Assembly (NCBI GenBank): GCA_937875275.1
Contig: CALNCC010000162.1
Location: 1-11,446 of the forward strand
From: an uncultured Dysgonomonas sp.
GTDB lineage: Bacteria; Bacteroidota; Bacteroidia; Bacteroidales; Dysgonomonadaceae
DNA: 11,446 nucleotides
Reading direction: 5' to 3'
How positions within the stretch are numbered: position 1 is the first letter of the stretch; every line of letters starts with the position of its first letter. The position numbers and the translations under genes were made by a program. The notes beneath the pieces are model-generated. The model saw only the letters and a program-made list of their open reading frames with translations. It ran no database searches and was not told the origin of the DNA. Positions 7,077-11,446 of this stretch are shown piece by piece.

Positions 7077-8564
7077 ATGGCTTTAAAATTTATTACTGCG
7101 GATGAGGCTGCCGCTCTCATCAATAATGGGGATAATGTAGGTTTTAGTGGGTTTACGCATGCCGGATGCCCAAAAGTAGTTCCGGGTGCAATTGCCAAAA
7201 GAGCGAAAGAAGAACATGGAAAAGGAAATCCATTTAAAATCAACGTATTCACCGGAGCTTCAACAGGAGATAAGTTGGACGGGGAATTGACTCGTGCCGA
7301 AGCTATCAATTTTCGTGCACCATATCAGACAAACAAGGATATGCGCAATGCCATCAATAACGGTGGTGTTAAATATTGCGATTTGCACTTGTCTACTATG
7401 GCGCAGGATATACGTTATGGATATTATGGTAAAATAAAGGCTGCTGTCATCGAAGCTTGTGATGTAACCGAAGACGGAGAAATTGTTCCTACTTGCGGTG
7501 TTGGTATATCTCCGACAGTAGCGCGTCTTGCTGATGTTGTGATTGTAGAATTGAATACTTGGAATCCGAAAGAGATGAGAGGTATGCATGACATACCTGA
7601 ACCTCAAGACCCTCCTCACCGTAAGGATATTCCTATCTATGCGGTTCGTGATAAAGTAGGGAAATGTTTCATCAAGATAGATCCTGCTAAAATATATGTG
7701 GTAGAAACACATGTGCCTAATGAAGGCGGGCACTTTGCACCGGTAGATGAGGTTACTGCTCAGATTGGAAAGAATGTAGCGGACTTCTTCATCAAAGAAA
7801 TGGCCGAAGGTCGTATGCCTAAATCGTTCCTGCCTGTTCAGTCGGGGGTAGGAAATATAGCTAATGCTGTACTTGCTGCTATGGGAGACAGCAAGGATAT
7901 TCCGGACTTCGATGTATATACCGAAGTTATACAGGATGCTGTTATCGACCTCATGGAGTCGGGACGTGTTAAGTTTGCAAGCGGATGTTCACTTACTGTA
8001 AGTAATCCGTGTGTAGAAAAAATATATAAAAACTTAGACTTCTTCAAAGAAAGAGTACTTCTTCGTCCGTCTGAGTATTCTAACAATCCGGAAGTTGTTC
8101 GTCGTTTAGGTGTTATCGCTATCAATACCGCTATCGAGGCAGATATATTCGGAAACATCAACTCTACCCATGTCATGGGAACTAAGATGATGAACGGTAT
8201 CGGCGGATCGGGAGACTTCACTCGCTCGGCTTATGTTTCTATCTTCGTAACACCATCGACAGCGAAGGACGGAAAGATCAGTTCTATCGTTCCTTTAGTT
8301 ACTCACGAAGATCATAGCGAACACTCTGTTAAGATTATAATATCAGAATATGGAGTAGCTGACTTGCGTGGGAAATGTCCGAGAGAAAGAGCCGAAGAGA
8401 TCATCAACAAATGTGCTCATCCTGATTATCGTCCATTGCTTCACGAATACCTTAACAGCAGCGTGAAAGGACAAACTCCATTCGATATGTACAATGCGTT
8501 TGCTTTCCACAAGGCTTTTGCCGAAACGGGAGATATGCACAATACAAAGTGGGAAAATAAGTAA
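7077..8564 (+). CDS. acetyl-CoA hydrolase/transferase family CoA-transferase (succinyl-CoA:acetate/propionate type)
   Basis: The 495-residue protein belongs to the class I CoA-transferases related to Acetobacter AarC, E. coli ScpC and clostridial Cat1, which move CoA between succinate and acetate or propionate in the cytoplasm. The N-terminal domain begins with ITADEAAALINNGDNVGFSGF. FLPVQSGVGNIANAVL (251-266) is the CoA-contacting loop, and YTEVIQD contains the likely catalytic Glu283, which carries CoA as a thioester. GGSGDFTRSAYVSIF (about 376-390) and ISEYGVADLRGKCPRERAEEII are the C-terminal signatures. The length is typical. It is a stand-alone gene with its own promoter and terminator. 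In Bacteroidota such enzymes commonly serve acetate or propionate formation with recovery of succinyl-CoA; the exact acyl pair cannot be decided from sequence by eye. Confidence 0.93.
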   Translation: MALKFITADEAAALINNGDNVGFSGFTHAGCPKVVPGAIAKRAKEEHGKGNPFKINVFTGASTGDKLDGELTRAEAINFRAPYQTNKDMRNAINNGGVKYCDLHLSTMAQDIRYGYYGKIKAAVIEACDVTEDGEIVPTCGVGISPTVARLADVVIVELNTWNPKEMRGMHDIPEPQDPPHRKDIPIYAVRDKVGKCFIKIDPAKIYVVETHVPNEGGHFAPVDEVTAQIGKNVADFFIKEMAEGRMPKSFLPVQSGVGNIANAVLAAMGDSKDIPDFDVYTEVIQDAVIDLMESGRVKFASGCSLTVSNPCVEKIYKNLDFFKERVLLRPSEYSNNPEVVRRLGVIAINTAIEADIFGNINSTHVMGTKMMNGIGGSGDFTRSAYVSIFVTPSTAKDGKISSIVPLVTHEDHSEHSVKIIISEYGVADLRGKCPRERAEEIINKCAHPDYRPLLHEYLNSSVKGQTPFDMYNAFAFHKAFAETGDMHNTKWENK

Positions 8565-8608
8565 TCATCTATTCGAAATCATATTCGATCAGATATATAA
8601 ATAAGAGT

Positions 8609-8640
8609 AAACCTTTTGGGGATTTCACCCGAAAGGTTTT
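8609..8640 (+). terminator. intrinsic terminator after the CoA-transferase gene
   Basis: AAACCTTTTGGG (8609-8620) pairs with CCCGAAAGGTTT (8628-8639), twelve pairs with one T-G wobble and a seven-base loop, followed by T-rich sequence (TTCTTTG). It ends the single-gene unit 45 nt after the stop codon. Confidence 0.85.
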
Positions 8641-8670
8641 TCTTTGTACCATATATAAAGCAAACTGTTT

Positions 8671-9345
8671 ATGACTGTATTATACGAGGACAACCACATC
8701 ATCATAGTAAACAAGACATCGTCGGAGATTGTGAAAGGCGACAAACCCGGCGACAAGCCATTGTCGGAGATTGTGAAAGAATATCTGAAACAGAGATACA
8801 ACAAACCCGGCAATGTGTATATCGGAGTTACTCATCGCCTCGATAGACCGACGAGTGGTATAGTCATGTTTGCTAAGACCAGCAAGGCATTGCCAAGGCT
8901 CAACGATATGTTCAAAAACAAACAGGTGGACAAAACGTATTGGGCAATTGTAAAGAACCGACCAAAGCAAGACGAAGCCACGCTGGTTCATCATCTCGTG
9001 AGGAATGAGAAACAGAATAAGTCTTATGCATACGATAAAGAGAAACCCGATTCGAAACAAGCTATATTGCACTACAAACTCATAGCGTGTTCTACTCACT
9101 ACAACCTGCTCGAAGTTGATCTCGAAACGGGTCGTCATCATCAGATACGCTGCCAGTGGTAAAAAATCGGCTGCCCAGTAAAGGGAGATTTAAAATACGG
9201 AGCTGAACGCTCAAATCCTGACGGAAGCATAAGCCTGCATGCTCGCAAGATATCGTTTATCCATCCTGTGTCGAAAGAGAAGATCGAAGTTGTTGCTCCT
9301 GTTCCGGACGATGTCTTGTGGAAAGCATTTGAGAAAGATGCTTAG
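8671..9345 (+). pseudogene. RluA-family pseudouridine synthase interrupted by an in-frame TAA
   Basis: RluA-family enzymes isomerise uridines in 23S rRNA or tRNA. The frame from 8671 has the N-terminal LYEDNHIIIVNKTSSEIV, the catalytic THRLDRPTSG (Asp of RLD) and ETGRHHQIRCQ, then stops at TAA 9160-9162 after 163 codons. In the very same frame, codons from 9163 read KIGCPVKGDLKYGAERSNPD and continue to SLHARKISFIHPVSKEK, then to a TAG at 9343-9345. That is the missing conserved C-terminal part, giving 224 codons in all, a normal length. The family expects roughly QLAKIG where QW-stop-KIG stands. The short product would lack a conserved part of the catalytic fold and is probably inactive. A real nonsense change, recoding or a local sequence error are all possible; no restart codon with good context is seen after the stop. 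Confidence 0.85.
8721..8779 (+). repeat. 17-nt direct repeat inside the RluA-family gene
   Basis: GTCGGAGATTGTGAAAG occurs at 8721-8737 and again at 8763-8779, 42 nt (14 codons) apart and in frame, encoding SEIVK twice with GDKPGDKP between. Related Bacteroidota proteins appear to have similar SEIV...SE-VK residues, so the protein repeat may be old, but the exact DNA identity is notable. Confidence 0.7.
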
Positions 9346-10421
9346 AACCACCCCTTGCGTTTCATCATGACGCAGACAAATGCGATGATGCAGATAAATA
9401 TCCCCCATGCACCTATGTATCCGTATTCGGATGCCAATTCGGGCATAGATTGAAAATTCATACCCCACACTCCGGCAAAAAACGAAAGAGGAATGAATAT
9501 TGTGGAGACAATGGTCAGTTGTTTCATAATATTGTTCATCCTCAGATTATTGTTGTTGTAGTATAGATCCATGAGAGATGTCAATGCCTCATGGAATGAA
9601 TCTAAGTTGCTCAATGTTGTTCTCAGTTTGTCGTCATAGTCGTTGAAGTATAACTTTCCTTTCTTATCTATCAGTTCATTTTCGGTCTGTAATAGGTTGT
9701 AAAACTCTTCACGGAAAGATGTTATCGACCGTTTGATGTGTGTATAGTCTACACGGCGTTTTCTCAGAGTACTTATTATGTCCGGGTCTTGATTTTTGGT
9801 AACCAAACAGTCTTCCATTTCTGTCAGTTGATCTTCTATCGACATCACGGTACTTGCATTCAGATTGTTGATTGTGCGCAGAAGGATATATAGTAAATAT
9901 GATGCTTTTCCCTGCCTGATGAGTATTTCATTGGCTTCGAGGTTGACTTTTACATCTCCAAATATAGGCAGAGCTGATTCTTGAAAACTGACAAGAAAAT
10001 TATCACCCAGTATAAACCCGATCTGCATATCGGTCAGATTGTTTTCTTTGTCGAGGAAGAAGCCCGAAATGAGGATGAAAGCAATATCTTCGTATACCAC
10101 GACCTTTACTACTCGCTGATCGGCAAGCATATCTCTCACGTCGAAGCGTTGAAGCCCAAATTCGCGGCAGATGTTCCATATTTTGTCTCCGTCCGATATG
10201 CCGACAATCTTTATCCAGTTCATTTTGTCGGGATTGATCTCCGATTTCAAATTCGATGACGAAGTGATATCTTTCACTGTAAACTGCTTGGTGTCATACT
10301 GAATAATCTCTATCGAGGTAGGGATATTATTATCTCCTTGATACGTAGGTTGAGAAAATAGTTTTACCGGTTCATTATTTTTTCTTCGTGCCTTTTTTGT
10401 ATTCTTCTTCATAGCAATCAT
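9342..10421 (-). CDS. corA: CorA-family Mg2+/Co2+ transporter
   Basis: CorA is a homopentameric inner-membrane channel for Mg2+ and other divalent ions. The protein has a large cytoplasmic N-terminal domain with FDVRDMLADQRVVKVVVYEDIAFIL, a long helical stalk rich in charged residues, and two C-terminal membrane spans. The signature FFAGVWGMNFQSMPE contains the selectivity GMN, and the second span ends in KRKGWF. I chose the ATG at 10421 (359 aa). An ATG at 10412 (356 aa) begins the basic MKKNTKKARRK tail equally well, and a TTG at 10442 would run into an inverted repeat that looks regulatory. Its stop overlaps the stop of the RluA-family gene by four bases, tail to tail, without a terminator between them. 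The family is firm; the ion is not proven. Confidence 0.93.
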   Translation of the reverse strand: MIAMKKNTKKARRKNNEPVKLFSQPTYQGDNNIPTSIEIIQYDTKQFTVKDITSSSNLKSEINPDKMNWIKIVGISDGDKIWNICREFGLQRFDVRDMLADQRVVKVVVYEDIAFILISGFFLDKENNLTDMQIGFILGDNFLVSFQESALPIFGDVKVNLEANEILIRQGKASYLLYILLRTINNLNASTVMSIEDQLTEMEDCLVTKNQDPDIISTLRKRRVDYTHIKRSITSFREEFYNLLQTENELIDKKGKLYFNDYDDKLRTTLSNLDSFHEALTSLMDLYYNNNNLRMNNIMKQLTIVSTIFIPLSFFAGVWGMNFQSMPELASEYGYIGAWGIFICIIAFVCVMMKRKGWF

Positions 10422-10429
10422 TTTTTTAT

Positions 10430-10469
10430 AAAGGTAACACAAGTTGCAGCTTTTTGTTGTGTTACTTTT
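10430..10469. promoter_or_regulatory. inverted repeat in the corA leader
   Basis: GTAACACAA (10434-10442) is the exact reverse complement of TTGTGTTAC (10457-10465). The match extends outward by one G-T and three A-T pairs to 13 pairs around a 14-nt loop. It ends 8 nt before the chosen corA ATG. In the minus-strand RNA it would form a hairpin over the translation start region; in DNA it could be a repressor site. No specific regulator is recognised. Confidence 0.6.
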
Positions 10470-10502
10470 TATGTATAAGAATCAATAGACCTTATTTATA
10501 GA

Positions 10503-10510
10503 CAAAGATA
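10503..10510 (-). promoter_or_regulatory. probable -7 promoter box of corA
   Basis: On the minus strand this reads TATCTTTG, an exact TAnnTTTG match. No good -33 TTTG is seen at the expected distance. Transcription would start near 10496, placing the whole inverted repeat at 10430-10469 in the leader of about 75 nt. Confidence 0.45.
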
Positions 10511-10564
10511 AAATGATTAACCCAAATAATTGATATTTTGTAGTAATCGAAAAATCGAATATAT

Positions 10565-10572
10565 TATCTTTG
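10565..10572 (+). promoter_or_regulatory. probable -7 promoter box of the lipoprotein gene
   Basis: TATCTTTG matches TAnnTTTG exactly, 54 nt before the ATG at 10627. The nearest TTTG upstream (10537-10540) is 24 nt away, longer than usual, so the -33 element is weak or absent. It faces away from the corA promoter. Confidence 0.5.
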
Positions 10573-10626
10573 TATCAAAGAAAAGATTCCGTAAACTATT
10601 GTTTTTTATAAAAGACCCTCAAAACT

Positions 10627-11370
10627 ATGAAAAATTTATTAATCACAATGTTGTTGGCATTGGCGGTATCCTTGAACTCCTGTGAGGAGGAAAATGATAC
10701 ACACATTATCTTAGAAGAAACAAGCAAGACTTTATTTTCCGGAGAAGAATATGCTATTAAGGCTTCCTCTGATTACAAAATTACCTATAAATCATCAGAT
10801 GATTTTGTGGCGAGCGTAAGTGTTACCGGAAAAGTAGCCGCTTACAACGTAGGAGAGGCTGTTGTAACATTGAGCAATGGAACTGAAGAAAAGGAATTTA
10901 AGGTTTTTGTTGCTCCTAAATATGATCTTTATCCTGATCCGATTCTCGATTTTGGTATGTCTAAGACTAATCTCGTGAAGAAGTTAGGGACACCGAAGGT
11001 AGAAAAAGTTATGGATGAATATGAATATATTGCCTACGAGGGAAAATCCGATAATGTATCCAATATTGTATATTTCTTTGTCGACAATTTATTTGTTCAG
11101 GTTACACTTGAAATGTTGGATGAAAAGACAAAAGATCTGATGCCCTTTTTGCATGAAAGATATATGTTTTTATCAACGATAGATGATCCTGAATATGGTG
11201 GGGCTATGGAGTATTTTGTAGATTCTAATGACTATGAGAAAACGACCAAATGGATTGTAAATTGGATGCCTACGTCTGAATACAGATGTATCTCGTATAT
11301 GGAATATGATTATAAACCGCTGAAAATGGGTACAAAACGTTATACAAGACCTTTTGACGTATATAGATAA
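10627..11370 (+). CDS. probable surface lipoprotein with a BIG2-like Ig domain, unknown function
   Basis: The 247-residue protein begins with a lipoprotein signal: basic MKN, a hydrophobic core and LNSC with the lipidated Cys19. The residues right after it are acidic (CEEEND), resembling the export signal that sends Bacteroidota lipoproteins to the cell surface, though this needs experiment. Residues about 30-95 look like a bacterial Ig-like BIG2 domain (ITYKSSDDFVASVSVTGKV, then AYNVGEAVVTLSNG). The rest (97-247) is unrecognised. It contains DFGMSKTNLVKKLGTPKVE, weakly like the G-x-T/S-x-x-x-V-x-x-x-L-G-x-P turn of BamE/SmpA-type domains, and is rich in Tyr and Asp toward the end. No partner genes such as SusC/SusD are visible. 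It is probably a single-gene unit; the 76 nt after it show no clear terminator. Confidence 0.85.
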   Translation: MKNLLITMLLALAVSLNSCEEENDTHIILEETSKTLFSGEEYAIKASSDYKITYKSSDDFVASVSVTGKVAAYNVGEAVVTLSNGTEEKEFKVFVAPKYDLYPDPILDFGMSKTNLVKKLGTPKVEKVMDEYEYIAYEGKSDNVSNIVYFFVDNLFVQVTLEMLDEKTKDLMPFLHERYMFLSTIDDPEYGGAMEYFVDSNDYEKTTKWIVNWMPTSEYRCISYMEYDYKPLKMGTKRYTRPFDVYR

Positions 11371-11446
11371 GGGTTAATGATTTATTTTCAAATTCAAAAG
11401 AAAAACAAACTTTGGTTTGACGAAAAAAGGATGTTGCTATTTGGCA

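Noticed and set aside
8616..8846. Open frame on the + strand across the terminator and the start of the RluA-family gene
   Set aside because: It begins within the terminator hairpin and overlaps the RluA-family frame, which has clear family motifs; the repetitive peptide simply mirrors the 17-nt DNA repeat.
9160..9162. Selenocysteine or pyrrolysine recoding at the internal stop of the RluA-family gene
   Set aside because: The codon is TAA, not TGA or TAG, and the expected residue is an ordinary Ala in the family pattern.
11406..11419. CAAAC/GTTTG hairpin after the lipoprotein gene as a terminator
   Set aside because: The stem is only five weak pairs and is followed by A rather than T residues on the + strand.

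Overview
The window looks like a chromosomal segment of a Bacteroidota bacterium, most likely of the order Bacteroidales. The evidence is threefold. Promoters match the Bacteroidetes -7 box TAnnTTTG rather than TATAAT, and the A-rich sequences before start codons lack a clear Shine-Dalgarno. The M56/BlaR1-type protein, the RluA-family enzyme and the lipoprotein also carry features typical of this phylum. A genus is not assignable by eye; a Dysgonomonas- or Bacteroides-like organism would fit.

Region 1 (1-4143, + strand) is a tight co-directional row for envelope building. It holds the 3' part of rfbB (dTDP-glucose 4,6-dehydratase, cut by the window edge), murB, murA and a DUF6891-like protein of unknown function. 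Gaps are 23, 23 and 42 nt, so an operon is likely. MurA and MurB make UDP-MurNAc, the first committed product of peptidoglycan synthesis, and RfbB supplies deoxysugars for surface polysaccharide. MurA has Asp in place of the usual Cys that fosfomycin attacks. A strong hairpin at 4334-4367 ends this unit and probably also the one converging on it.

Region 2 (4421-6835, - strand) is an autoregulated BlaI/BlaR1-type pair: a winged-helix repressor followed by an M56 membrane metallopeptidase overlapping it by 20 nt. The operator, a palindrome plus a second copy two helical turns away, sits on the promoter. The sensor end of the peptidase is not a penicillin-binding domain but carries three tandem repeats, so its signal is unknown. 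No beta-lactamase lies nearby.

Region 3 (6836-8640) holds a single-gene unit for an acetate/succinate-type CoA-transferase with a clear promoter and terminator, consistent with acetate or propionate fermentation.

Region 4 (8671-10442) holds an RluA-family pseudouridine synthase interrupted by an in-frame TAA with the rest of the gene intact behind it. It converges on a CorA-type metal transporter whose leader contains a long inverted repeat.

Region 5 (10443-11446) has divergent promoters and a gene for a probable surface lipoprotein with a BIG2-like Ig domain. No RNA genes, CRISPR arrays or complete mobile elements were seen.
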